Below, in pieces: positions 44,336 to 52,813 of a stretch of 64,000 nucleotides of DNA. Below the pieces are notes generated by a model, which was given only the letters and a program-made list of their open reading frames with translations, was not told the DNA's origin and ran no database searches. This DNA is from Verrucomicrobiota bacterium (lineage in GTDB: Bacteria; Verrucomicrobiota; Verrucomicrobiia; Limisphaerales; JADJPG01). The translations under genes were made by a program, and so were the position numbers. Location: the NCBI GenBank assembly GCA_016713365.1, contig JADJPG010000034.1, forward strand, positions 8,096 through 72,095. The letters run 5' to 3'. The number at the start of each line of letters is the position of its first letter. Position 1 is the first letter of the stretch.

Positions 44336-45087
44336 CACGGGCGAAGGTAGAAGAATTCCGAGCCCACAGGGTCATTGATCAGCTGTCGAGCAACGGAGGC
44401 GCGAAAGGTTTGCGAGCGCGGCGGGGGTTTGTTGTCGTTCACGTAGGGATACAGGAACGTGAGCCGAATCTCGGCCAGGGAGGTTCCCTGCGGGTAGCCA
44501 AAGTGTTCTTCCACTGCCATGGTATTTCCCGTCACGGATTCAAACGGCAGCGCCGTGTCTTCAATGTCATTCTCTGGCGCGCGGCGCCGATCGATGACAA
44601 CGCGCATGATATAGGAAAACGCGAGCTCACGCTTGGAAGGATCCAGCTCCTTCTCCGCCGCCGAACCACTGAAGGCAGTACAGTAGACGACCGCCCGGCT
44701 GTCCGGAAAATCCGTGGCCGAGGTGATCCGCCCGATGATTTCAGAGCCCGTCGTGAAGCCTCCGTTCAAGGTATAAACCTTGGCGGGATTCTCCTCATAC
44801 TGGCCGTTCCCCCCATTGAAGTCTTCGATCGCCACCTTGGTGACATAGCTGGTGAGTTCATCCACGCCAACGGCCCCGCTGCGAATCGCCTCCAGCCAGA
44901 AGGTCGCGTCCTGATTGATGATCGTTTCGGAACGGTTGTCGCGCTGCACTTCGAGGCCGGCCGGGAGAATGCCAATGATGGCGACGAGCGCGAAACCAAT
45001 CACGCCGATCGCGATGGCGATTTCCACCATGGTGAAGCCCGCAACCGAGCGGCGGCGAAGCATTGAAATGGGAGAGCGGCAGTTCAT
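44335..45087 (-). CDS. Cassette protein B-like type IV pilin/pseudopilin
   Basis: 250 residues. Prepilin N-terminus: RRRSVAGFTMVEIAIAIGVIGFALVAIIGIL, with Gly before the cleavage-site Phe and Glu at +5, so it would be processed by a PilD-type peptidase and anchored in the inner membrane before assembly. The C-terminal part (about 60-250) is a mixed globular domain without cysteines in an obvious pair. Position and length suit 'Verru_Chthon cassette protein B'. It overlaps gene D by one base upstream and gene C by one base downstream (both TGATG), a tightly coupled operon. Confidence 0.8.
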   Translation of the reverse strand: MNCRSPISMLRRRSVAGFTMVEIAIAIGVIGFALVAIIGILPAGLEVQRDNRSETIINQDATFWLEAIRSGAVGVDELTSYVTKVAIEDFNGGNGQYEENPAKVYTLNGGFTTGSEIIGRITSATDFPDSRAVVYCTAFSGSAAEKELDPSKRELAFSYIMRVVIDRRRAPENDIEDTALPFESVTGNTMAVEEHFGYPQGTSLAEIRLTFLYPYVNDNKPPPRSQTFRASVARQLINDPVGSEFFYLRP

Positions 45088-45884
45088 CAGGAGATCAAGA
45101 GGGCCTGGGTTTCCACCCGGGCGCGACCGGGCAATCCATCAATGACGACATGGTGACGACCGAGGTCATCTGGAACGATTTCGCGAACGTCGACCGAGCT
45201 GGCGTCGATTTTCCCGGCCGCATCGCGCACATAGAGAATGCTGCCGCGCGCCAGCGGAATCACTTCGCCGGTCAAGGCGCTGTTCGGACCAGCCGGAGAA
45301 AGCAGGCGACCGCGATTGTCGAACCCGATGTAGGGAAGATTGTAGGTAACGGTTCGATTGGTGGCTGTCGGAAAAAAGAACGGCTTGTCGGCCGGCAATG
45401 CTCGTTCAGCAAGAGTCGCCGGACTCGCGACGCCAAGAAACTTGTTTGTCTCGATCAGGACGCCGTTTGGCAGGGACTTCCAATCCAGCAAATACCGGGG
45501 CGTGCCTCGCCCAGGCTGCTCGCCCACGGTGCGTTCGGCAAACAGCGCATAGGTGGTGTAAATGCCGCCCTTGAGACGTTCAGCCAGCGCGTTTTCCTTG
45601 GGGCTGAGCGCGAAGGTTTGATTGATGATATCCGGCGGGACGAAGACGACGTAGACGGTCGTGTTGTCCGCGATGGCCCGTGCTCGCGCGTATCCCAAGT
45701 GGTCCACCAACTGTCGTCCCGCCGCGACGAGCACGTTGCTCTGACGAACATTTTTTAGCGCCGGCAGCGAGATTGCCGCGAGCATTCCGATGATGACCAG
45801 GACCACGATCAGCTCAATGAGCGTGAACGCTCGCTGGTGCTTCGCGTGAACGCCGTCGAGATTTTGATTCGTGATGGGTCGCAT
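45087..45884 (-). CDS. Cassette protein D-like type IV pilin/pseudopilin
   Basis: 265 residues. The leader MRPITNQNLDGVHAKHQRA precedes FTLIELIVVLVIIGMLAAISLPAL, a strong prepilin helix (Ala at -1, Glu at +5). The following VRQSNVLVAAGRQLVDHLGYARARAIADN is the amphipathic helix extension typical of GspH-like pseudopilins. The C-terminal beta-rich domain ends QALLIS. It fits 'Verru_Chthon cassette protein D'. Its TGA overlaps the gene B ATG. It starts 8 bp after the preceding pseudopilin gene. Confidence 0.8.
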   Translation of the reverse strand: MRPITNQNLDGVHAKHQRAFTLIELIVVLVIIGMLAAISLPALKNVRQSNVLVAAGRQLVDHLGYARARAIADNTTVYVVFVPPDIINQTFALSPKENALAERLKGGIYTTYALFAERTVGEQPGRGTPRYLLDWKSLPNGVLIETNKFLGVASPATLAERALPADKPFFFPTATNRTVTYNLPYIGFDNRGRLLSPAGPNSALTGEVIPLARGSILYVRDAAGKIDASSVDVREIVPDDLGRHHVVIDGLPGRARVETQALLIS

Positions 45885-45892
45885 GATGTGAA

Positions 45893-46591
45893 TTAGCGCG
45901 AGGTCCAGCTCAGAATGTTGTCCTTGTTGACGCCCTCATTTGCAGGAACGTTTTCGTCATATTGACCATCCGGTCCATAGGACCAGACGAGCACGGGCGC
46001 GGTCACTTCTCCACTCGCACTGACTCCCACTTGATCCTTCTTCTGAAGCTTGTTGTAGACGGCGTCCTTGCACTTTCCATCGTCATTCATGTCGATGGTG
46101 ATGACATAAGGATTTCCCCAAGCGTCCCGGAAGACGCCGTCGGGATCCACCCCAGGACTGCCAGCCGCAATGGACGGCTTGGCATTGATGAAAACTGTCT
46201 TCTTGGGATTGCGCTTATGACCGGCGTTGGAACCCATGTCCATATCGAGGAGAATCTGCATCACGTCTCGATTGTCCCGGACACCACTGACGTTGACCGG
46301 CGTCTTCCCTCCAAATGTAAAGTCCGGTGTGGCGGGATTCGCACCATTACTGGCGTAGCCTTCCACTTCCTTCGATGCCGGGTAGCGATCGTAGGAAGCT
46401 TCGTAGTCCTTAATGGCGGAGGCAATCATGTTCATTTCAGCCTTCGCCAGCTTGACCTTGGCCTGGCCTTTCACCTTGGCGATGGCCGGAAGGAGAATGC
46501 CGGCCAGGATCGCGATGATGGCGATCACCACCAACATTTCAATGAGCGTGAAACCGCGCGCGCGGCGGGAGTAATTGAGGGAGGTTTTCAT
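45893..46591 (-). CDS. GspG/PulG-type pseudopilin
   Basis: 232 residues from the ATG at 46591. The frame is open to 46795, but the extra 68 residues lack protein character and would bury the prepilin leader. The leader MKTSLNYSRRARG is followed by FTLIEMLVVIAIIAILAGILLPAIA, the most conserved pilin start in the operon. The C-terminal part contains DAWGNPYVITIDMNDDG, matching the calcium-loop region of major pseudopilins. It could be the main subunit of a type II secretion pseudopilus-like fibre. A 208-bp leader separates it from the preceding gene, so an internal promoter is possible. Confidence 0.85.
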   Translation of the reverse strand: MKTSLNYSRRARGFTLIEMLVVIAIIAILAGILLPAIAKVKGQAKVKLAKAEMNMIASAIKDYEASYDRYPASKEVEGYASNGANPATPDFTFGGKTPVNVSGVRDNRDVMQILLDMDMGSNAGHKRNPKKTVFINAKPSIAAGSPGVDPDGVFRDAWGNPYVITIDMNDDGKCKDAVYNKLQKKDQVGVSASGEVTAPVLVWSYGPDGQYDENVPANEGVNKDNILSWTSR

Positions 46592-46799
46592 GGTTGAATG
46601 AAAAGGTAAAAGTGTCGTTCTACGGCAAGGAGCGAATAAACCGGAAGGCAAAGCAGACTGCGTTAAATGCAAAGAGAAACGCGATGGCGCGGATTCGGCA
46701 GCATCGAGACTCATCGTCGAGTCCCAAGAGACATCAGACCACTCTACGACCAAGGGGCGCGGCGAGTTACGCAGGAACGTTTGAGTGGTGTTCATGAAA

Positions 46800-47390
46800 T
46801 CAGTCTTTCCAGTTGCCGATGACGATTTTGTTGTTGCCTACCAGAACCTCGGCCCACAGGTCGAAGGACTCGGTGTTGTTCGTCGGGTTCTTGGAAACAT
46901 AACGCCAAGGATTTGTTTCACTGTCCGAACCCGCCCCTCGGTAACCAACCGTCAATCGATACACCGGCCCGTTGGTGCTGTAGTTCTTCCCCGGGATCCC
47001 AATGTTCGGGAAAACGTCCTTAGCTTCGCCGCCCGTGTTGACGATGCCTTTGATACCAAACTCCGCCATCGCAGTTGCACCGTCCAGGGGAGTGGCCGTC
47101 AGTTCATAATAGAGGGGGTTGTGCGCAGGATTCGGTGACGCCTTGGCATTGTCCTGCGGATAAAATCCATACTTCTTATGATACGACTCAATCGCCGTCG
47201 CCACCTGATTTAACTCGGTTTGGACTCTTGCCCGGACGGCGGTCTCGCGGAAATGGCTGGCGCCGCCAATAACCAGAGCCGCCAGAAGGCCGATGACAGC
47301 AATCACCACCAGCATTTCAATCAAGCTGAATGCCGCACGGCGAACCGCAGACGTTGGTCCTCCGTTCGTGTTGGAAAATCGAATCATCAT
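46800..47390 (-). CDS. GspG/PulG-type pseudopilin (first of the cluster)
   Basis: 196 residues from the ATG at 47390 (47387 is also possible; the frame runs up to 47456). Prepilin motif: VRRA before FSLIEMLVVIAVIGLLAALVIG, with Ala at -1 and Glu at +5. The following helix TAVRARVQTELNQVATAIESYHKKYGFYPQD is a classic GspG feature, ending in the YPQ turn. The C-terminal domain includes NPWRYVSKNPTNN in the place of the calcium-loop. Its ATG overlaps the TGA of the upstream CopG-type antitoxin gene, so the toxin-antitoxin pair and the pseudopilin genes appear to share a transcript. Confidence 0.83.
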   Translation of the reverse strand: MMIRFSNTNGGPTSAVRRAAFSLIEMLVVIAVIGLLAALVIGGASHFRETAVRARVQTELNQVATAIESYHKKYGFYPQDNAKASPNPAHNPLYYELTATPLDGATAMAEFGIKGIVNTGGEAKDVFPNIGIPGKNYSTNGPVYRLTVGYRGAGSDSETNPWRYVSKNPTNNTESFDLWAEVLVGNNKIVIGNWKD

Positions 47391-47689
47391 AATCTTTGTC
47401 GCATTGAACCGCCGTCGCGCTCGCGGAGTTCGCTCTCCATGCGTTCGCTCAGCCACTGTTTCATCATGCTTTGGTAATTGAGATAACGGGATCGAGCCAA
47501 GCGTTTTATGCGCGCCAACATCCGCGGGTCCATGCGAAGCGTGATGGTCACTGACTCAGACAGCTCAGAGCTCGCCGCCACCGCGGAGTCCATCAACCGA
47601 AGGTCCAGCCGGTTCTCCGCCCAAAAGGCAGCCTCCCCCTCTTCGCTGTCGAAGAGCGGAACGTCGTCCCAGCTGGTAATGACATTCAT
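47387..47689 (-). CDS. CopG/BrnA-type antitoxin
   Basis: 100 residues from the ATG at 47689 (an upstream start at 47716 would overlap the toxin gene). The N-terminal toxin-facing part includes the PLFDSEEGEAAFWAE pattern known in CopG-type antitoxins. The C-terminal half, SVTITLRMDPRMLARIKRLARSRYLNYQSMMKQWLSERM, is a ribbon-helix-helix DNA-binding domain: a strand followed by two helices. Such proteins neutralise the paired toxin and repress their own promoter. It follows the toxin gene by 16 bp; toxin-first order is usual for BrnT/BrnA. Confidence 0.8.
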   Translation of the reverse strand: MNVITSWDDVPLFDSEEGEAAFWAENRLDLRLMDSAVAASSELSESVTITLRMDPRMLARIKRLARSRYLNYQSMMKQWLSERMESELRERDGGSMRQRL

Positions 47690-47705
47690 GATGGTGAATT
47701 CAAAC

Positions 47706-47996
47706 TTAGGTCGCACCGAGTGTCTGGTTCATCTTCCGTTGGTAAAAAAACTTCTCTTCTGACTCGAACGGCCTCGCGTGAATCACACGAACCGATTTTC
47801 CGTTGGTTCGATAGACGGTGATGATGCCGGCGCCATTGGCGGATACACCGAGGTTGAAATAGCGCGCTTGGGCGGAGAAACGGGGTGAGTCCGGCAACAA
47901 CCGAACCGCAAAGGGATCCTCGAACGTTTCCTCGATGTCCTTGATCGAGATGCTCGTGCTCAGATTAAACGGAGGATTGTTCCAATCGAACTCCAT
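47706..47996 (-). CDS. BrnT-family toxin (RelE-like ribonuclease fold)
   Basis: 96 residues. MEFDWNNPPFNLSTSISIKDIEETFEDPFAV at the start, RYFNLGVSANGAGIITVYRTNG in the middle and SVRVIHARPFESEEKFFYQ near the end follow the BrnT pattern (FDWDxxK, a GxS strand, and the R-I-x-x-A-R motif with a downstream Glu and Tyr). BrnT toxins cleave RNA and are held inactive by BrnA. The first motif lacks the usual lysine-rich helix (NNPPFNLSTS replaces it), so activity may differ. It is the promoter-proximal gene of the run that leads into the pseudopilins. Confidence 0.75.
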   Translation of the reverse strand: MEFDWNNPPFNLSTSISIKDIEETFEDPFAVRLLPDSPRFSAQARYFNLGVSANGAGIITVYRTNGKSVRVIHARPFESEEKFFYQRKMNQTLGAT

Positions 47997-48340
47997 AACG
48001 TCATGCTAGGTATATCCATCGCCGATTCATTGTCGTTACATTGTATTTACGCGCGGTTAAGTATTTGGTCAAGCGACTTCTTTGGGATTTCCCCGATTGG
48101 TCTGGAACGTCGACAAACTACCGGTGGAGTCCTGTGAGTCAACACTTTCGTCAACGCTCCCCCGCTGCCCGTGGGCCCCGCCGGGCCATATTCTTGCACC
48201 GACATCTTCCGCGCATAATGCGAATGGTCGGACGCCGATGAATCAATTCCCCGAATCGAGTAAACCTTGCAGCGTAAATCTCCACCACAGTAACTTCTCT
48301 GCGTTCTGGTCGTCACCGAGTGACACCGTCCCAATTACCT
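47997..48340. other. 344-bp divergent intergenic region
   Basis: It lies between the minus-strand toxin-antitoxin/pseudopilin run and the plus-strand PEP carboxykinase gene and should contain promoters for both. The first ~60 bases after the toxin start are AT-richer than their surroundings, which suits the toxin promoter. A small CCCG/CGGG hairpin occurs near 48165-48185. The short open frames in it show no protein-like character. No RNA gene was recognised. Confidence 0.45.
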
Positions 48341-51300
48341 ATGGATCTCGCTCGCAGCATCGGACTGGGTACAGCGACGCCGCTCTATCCCGACAAGAAA
48401 CTTCTTCAATATATCAATCTGAAGCTCGCCTCGCTGGGCTGCCCCACGGTGGCGGGCGACTCGGACGCTGAGTTTGAGGAACTTGCCACCGCCCTGCTCC
48501 TCCATCATCGCGAAACCGATCGTCTGCTCGCCGACTATCTCTGCCCGGCCGACCAGAGGATTCAGAGTTTCCTTGATGACTACCTGAAGAACACTTCCAC
48601 TTCACCCAAGCTCCCGGGGCAAACATTTGTGCTCGATCGCCACGGACTCGCCCGCGCGATGTCACTGGCTCCGGATCGCGACTTCTTTGTCTCGGATATC
48701 GTGAGCTCGTATCGCGTGCGCCAGGGCGTGTTGCATAATCCGAAGAGCGATCGCCGCACCACGAAGGGAATTTTCCACGTGACGGAAGGCGGGCTTCCGG
48801 TGCCCGACGACAAACGATCCGTTCCAGTGGAGACCTTTGCACGAATGCTCCAATTCGCGCTGACGCCACCGCGGGAACTGATGCGCCTGCCGTTTACCTC
48901 CAGCCAAACGGAGCAAGCCGAGTGCTTCGTGTCTCTGATGCTCCGCCCGCTGGTCTGTCCGGAGGTCCGCGGTTTCACCAGCGCCAAGTCGATGGAGATT
49001 CGTTTCTTCGCGCCCGGGAACCTGGTGAGCAATCTTGATTTCGTGGAAAGCATCTTCGGTAATGCCGGCGATCCGTTCCTGCCCGAAAACGATGCTGGCC
49101 TCGATGTGGAACACTGGACCGGACACACCGGCTGCGTGATCCTCGCGCCGCACTTGGTGACCATTACCAAGAAAGCCGCCGGCCTTCCTCACTACGACGA
49201 CGCGACGGAACGCCAGCGTCGCGACGAGATGTATTGGAAAAAGCCCGGCGAACTCTACAACGACGGCGGCGCGTTCAAAATCACCTGCCGTGACAAGCGC
49301 GGAGTGATGGTAACCATCATCGCCGACAACTATTTCGGTTACTGCAAGAAAGAGGTCAAAACGCAGATCAGCTACTCGGCGAATCTCTTTGGACAATGCG
49401 AGGAAGAACACGCCGGCGGCGCGCTCGTGTTTGCCAGCTACGATCTCGGGGAAGAATTCAGCGGCGATCTCCACGTTCAAAAGAGCGGCCACAGCTTCGA
49501 CGAGGTGAAGAAACTTTTCGGTGAAGCGATCGACATCAAGCCCGAGGGCTACGCGATCGACAAAAAGTTTCCGGACATCGTTTACGTCCCGGAGGACGTC
49601 CACTTTGATCTGCACAAACAAACCGTCAGCTGGGATGACAGCAAGCACAGCATTCGCCTCCTGCCCGGCAAAACATACGTGCGTCCATCCGGCTACAAAA
49701 CGCACATGGAGAAACCTCCGGGCGGCCGCATCTGGCGCCTGGTCGGCACCGTCGCGGAAGGCGTGGTCTGCCACAAGCCCTGCACCGTTTCCGGCGGCGG
49801 CAAATCGGAAATCTCCAAACCGATCAGCGACGCCATCATCACCGGACCGGTTTTCGTCACTGACTACCGCAAAGACTTCGACCGCGTGGCCGAATTGATC
49901 AATCGCGACTACTCGGTGCGTTTTAAGGATCGGAAGAAGAAGGACGACCGCCCCATCCTCAGCTCCGAGCGTTCACTGGGTTCCGTCATCAAACTGCTCA
50001 CGCCATCCACGCGCGATTACACCAGCGCTTACAACACCTGGTTGAAGAGCATTCCGCAGTACATCAAGGAGCTCGTCTTCGTCGTGAAGCGCTTCTACAA
50101 GCCCGAATGGGGCGACGACTGGCAGCGCCATTTCAAGGTGGACACAATCAATGGCACGCCCGGCAACGAACTGAAGTTCGACAACCGGAAGATGATGACC
50201 ACCTACCTGCGTGTCGGCTTCGAGGAAGATGGGTCCTGGCGCACGTTCGGCATGCGGAAAGATTTTCAGCCGGCGATCAAGTTGCAGCTGGAGGATGACA
50301 TCACCGCGTCCGTGGTGGTCCCCGCCAGCGCGCTAAAACACCTGAGTCATCACGCGAAAAATCCTGCACTGAAATTTGTCAGCAACTGCGAGTATCGCCT
50401 GTTCCAGCGACCGGACGATGCCATCCATCGCGGCTACGACAAGCAGACCGAGGCGGACTTTTCGCGCACCGGGAATTTCTTCTCGAACTACGAACCGATG
50501 TCCGGCGCCCAGGCGCGGGATCTGATCGATGAATCGATCGGCTTCGACAAATTCACTGAGCCGATGCAGGAGATCATCCGCACCGCGGCGTCCACCGACA
50601 AGCCGGCGTATTTCGTATCGACCGCCCATCCGCGCATTGTGGAAGGCAAGCCATCGAAGAATCCCCGTTATCTTCAGCACCGGCCCGATCTGCTGAATCC
50701 CCAATCAGTTTATCTCGCCGAAATGGCCACCCGCCTGCACCGGCGCATCCCGCTCAGCCAGCCGGTCCACAACGCCGTCAGTGCGATTCTACCCGGCCGG
50801 CGCAACAACCCTCCGGAACCCGCTGCGAACATCCGCCCGCTCGCCGTCTTCAATCCGATCCATTACATGGAACTGCCGGAACTCTTCATGGAGTTCATCT
50901 GCAGCATGACGGGCAAGTCACCGTCCACCACCGGCGCCGGCTCGGAAGGAGCCCTCACCAAAGGTCCGTTCAACGCGCTGCCGCCGATCATCGATCTCAA
51001 CAACGCTCTCGTGAGCTATTTGCTCACGGGCTACGACAGCTTCGTCACCGCCGCCGGCCACATCGGCCCGAATGGCCGCGTCGATCACGACATCAGCCTG
51101 CTGGTCCCGGAACTCTGGTGCCGCATGAGCATTGAGGAACGCGATCCGGAATTCCTCATCACCGAAGGCTTCCTCGAACGCTGCACGGACTTCGATCACT
51201 TGGGAAAGAAGGTGCTCGCCAGCCGTCTCGGGTATCGCATCACACAACGATTTGTTCGCGCGTTCTTCGGGCGCCTCTTTAATCATCCTCACGTCGTGTT

Positions 51301-51883
51301 CCCGGACGAAATGCTCCGCCCCGAACTGCAGGACCTCGATGTCTTCGCGGACGGCATGGATAACATCATCGCCACCCAGCAACGCGTCGCGGCGCATTAC
51401 TTCGACGACGGCAGCATCAACGACGCGTGTCCGCCATTGCGCGCGCTGCTGCACATCATGCGTCACGATACGTATGAAGGAAAAGGGCTCGACCACCTGG
51501 ACATCCGGGGGCTCTTCACGCGGGAAAGCCTGTTGCGAAGCGACTGGTACGAAACCCGTCTGAAGACGAAACAAGTCGCGGATCAACAACTCTGGCAACG
51601 TCACGTTCGCTATCTGGAATGCTTCCTTACCAAGGCAGTCTACGCGGAAGAGGCCACACGACTGGGAATTCGTGATCGTCTAACCGAGGCCCGCCGGACA
51701 CTGAGCTACGTCAAGAAACCCTCGTACCTGAAGCAGCTTCAAGGCACCCTGGGAACTGATCCGCTTGCGCTACGTCCTGCTCAAACCAAGTCCGCCCGAA
51801 GCAACCGACCGACCTTCCCGAAGGCCAAACTGCCCAAGAGCAAGCGGACCACCCTGCGCCAGCGGAAAAGTCTCGCCGTTTAA
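48341..51883 (+). CDS. Probable PPi-type phosphoenolpyruvate carboxykinase
   Basis: 1180 residues from the ATG at 48341 (a GTG at 48320 is the upstream alternative). The size of ~130 kDa and stretches such as CTVSGGGKSEISK (about 484-496, resembling the PEPCK kinase loop) and MTGKSPSTTGAGSEGALTKG with the following DLNNALVSYLLTG (about 855-895) match from memory the PPi-dependent PEPCK known from Entamoeba and Propionibacterium. That enzyme interconverts oxaloacetate plus PPi and PEP plus phosphate plus CO2. No signal peptide is seen, so it is cytosolic. The C-terminus is a Lys/Arg-rich tail. The frame is intact over 3.5 kb. If the family call is wrong, it is a large conserved protein of unknown function. 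Confidence 0.65.
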   Translation: MDLARSIGLGTATPLYPDKKLLQYINLKLASLGCPTVAGDSDAEFEELATALLLHHRETDRLLADYLCPADQRIQSFLDDYLKNTSTSPKLPGQTFVLDRHGLARAMSLAPDRDFFVSDIVSSYRVRQGVLHNPKSDRRTTKGIFHVTEGGLPVPDDKRSVPVETFARMLQFALTPPRELMRLPFTSSQTEQAECFVSLMLRPLVCPEVRGFTSAKSMEIRFFAPGNLVSNLDFVESIFGNAGDPFLPENDAGLDVEHWTGHTGCVILAPHLVTITKKAAGLPHYDDATERQRRDEMYWKKPGELYNDGGAFKITCRDKRGVMVTIIADNYFGYCKKEVKTQISYSANLFGQCEEEHAGGALVFASYDLGEEFSGDLHVQKSGHSFDEVKKLFGEAIDIKPEGYAIDKKFPDIVYVPEDVHFDLHKQTVSWDDSKHSIRLLPGKTYVRPSGYKTHMEKPPGGRIWRLVGTVAEGVVCHKPCTVSGGGKSEISKPISDAIITGPVFVTDYRKDFDRVAELINRDYSVRFKDRKKKDDRPILSSERSLGSVIKLLTPSTRDYTSAYNTWLKSIPQYIKELVFVVKRFYKPEWGDDWQRHFKVDTINGTPGNELKFDNRKMMTTYLRVGFEEDGSWRTFGMRKDFQPAIKLQLEDDITASVVVPASALKHLSHHAKNPALKFVSNCEYRLFQRPDDAIHRGYDKQTEADFSRTGNFFSNYEPMSGAQARDLIDESIGFDKFTEPMQEIIRTAASTDKPAYFVSTAHPRIVEGKPSKNPRYLQHRPDLLNPQSVYLAEMATRLHRRIPLSQPVHNAVSAILPGRRNNPPEPAANIRPLAVFNPIHYMELPELFMEFICSMTGKSPSTTGAGSEGALTKGPFNALPPIIDLNNALVSYLLTGYDSFVTAAGHIGPNGRVDHDISLLVPELWCRMSIEERDPEFLITEGFLERCTDFDHLGKKVLASRLGYRITQRFVRAFFGRLFNHPHVVFPDEMLRPELQDLDVFADGMDNIIATQQRVAAHYFDDGSINDACPPLRALLHIMRHDTYEGKGLDHLDIRGLFTRESLLRSDWYETRLKTKQVADQQLWQRHVRYLECFLTKAVYAEEATRLGIRDRLTEARRTLSYVKKPSYLKQLQGTLGTDPLALRPAQTKSARSNRPTFPKAKLPKSKRTTLRQRKSLAV

Positions 51884-51908
51884 CCGGCTTCGTGGCACGG
51901 ATTGGTTC

Positions 51909-52676
51909 ATGTCCTCCACGAAATTGAATCTGAGCCTCGTCTGCGTTGCAGCTCTCACGATCGCGACCGGTTGCCGCTGCCCGTTTGCTCCCAAACAATC
52001 TGCTCACGGAAATCTGCGCGACGCGCTGACGTTCCATGCTTCATTTGACGGAAGCGTGAACGCCGACTTCGCCCGTGGGGACAAACAGATTTACACCACG
52101 CAATCCTTCAACACGCGATCCAACGCGCAACCAGGATTGATCGCCAGCAATGTCACGGTCCTCGCCCGCGGCGAGGGTCGATTCGGCGACGCGCTTCATT
52201 TCACCTCCAAGCAAGGACCGCTGATCTTCTACAAGGCGAAGGACAACCTGACCTATCGCACCAAAGGCTGGAGCGGTAGCGTCTCGTTCTGGTTGCAGGC
52301 TGATCCCGAAGGTGCCCTGCCCTCCGGCTTTTGCGATCCACTGCAAATCACACCGCGCGCTTGGAACGACGCCGCGTTCTTCGTTGAGTTTGAGAAACGC
52401 CAGGACGTTCCGTTCCGCCTCGGCGTCTATGCTGATTACAAGGTTTGGAATCCTGACAACAGGAAGTGGGAACAGATTCCGTTTGCGGAGAAGCCGCTCC
52501 TGCATATTGCGAAGCCGCCGTTCAAGGCGGGAAAATGGACGCATGTCGTTTTCACATTCGAGAACTTCAACACGGAAAACCGGACGGGGTGGCGCGGCTA
52601 TATCTCGATGGCCAACCTCAAGGAGAAGTATCCGCGAGAACGCAAACCTTCACCTGGGATCCGGCAGCGACGCTGA
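51909..52676 (+). pseudogene. LamG/concanavalin-like lipoprotein, main piece before a frameshift
   Basis: The ATG at 51909 gives MSSTKLNLSLVCVAALTIATGC, a lipoprotein signal with lipobox-like ATGC. A jelly-roll domain follows (DALTFHASFDGSVNADF, SVSFWLQADPEG, WTHVVFTFENFN), as in LamG/concanavalin-like proteins. The frame is authentic to about 52589. There a G run (52586-52589) appears one base short, and the remaining 28 residues to 52676 are out of frame. The open frame also extends upstream to 51765 inside the PEPCK gene, which is an artefact. The gene begins 25 bp after the PEPCK stop. Likely a surface lipoprotein that binds a polysaccharide or protein. Confidence 0.7.
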
Positions 52677-52798
52677 TTCAGCTCGGTGTAGGATATGTGG
52701 GAAAGTTCGACGACCTCTCACTGTTCAACCGCCAGCTCTCGTCCGCGGAAGTTGTGACCCTCTTCGGTCTGGAACGCGGCGTGTCCGCCCTGTATTGA
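52587..52798 (+). pseudogene. LamG lipoprotein, C-terminal piece in the shifted frame
   Basis: In the next frame the sequence resumes with GVARLYLDGQPQGEV, the conserved LamG strand-turn pattern (RLYLDG), and ends with VGKFDDLSLFNRQLSSAEV, the typical last strand and helix of LamG domains. Restoring a fifth G at 52586-52589 joins both pieces into one protein of about 296 residues ending at 52798. The stop is 15 bp from the convergent histidine kinase gene. Confidence 0.65.
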
Positions 52799-52813
52799 CG
52801 CCCGGTGGCGGAG

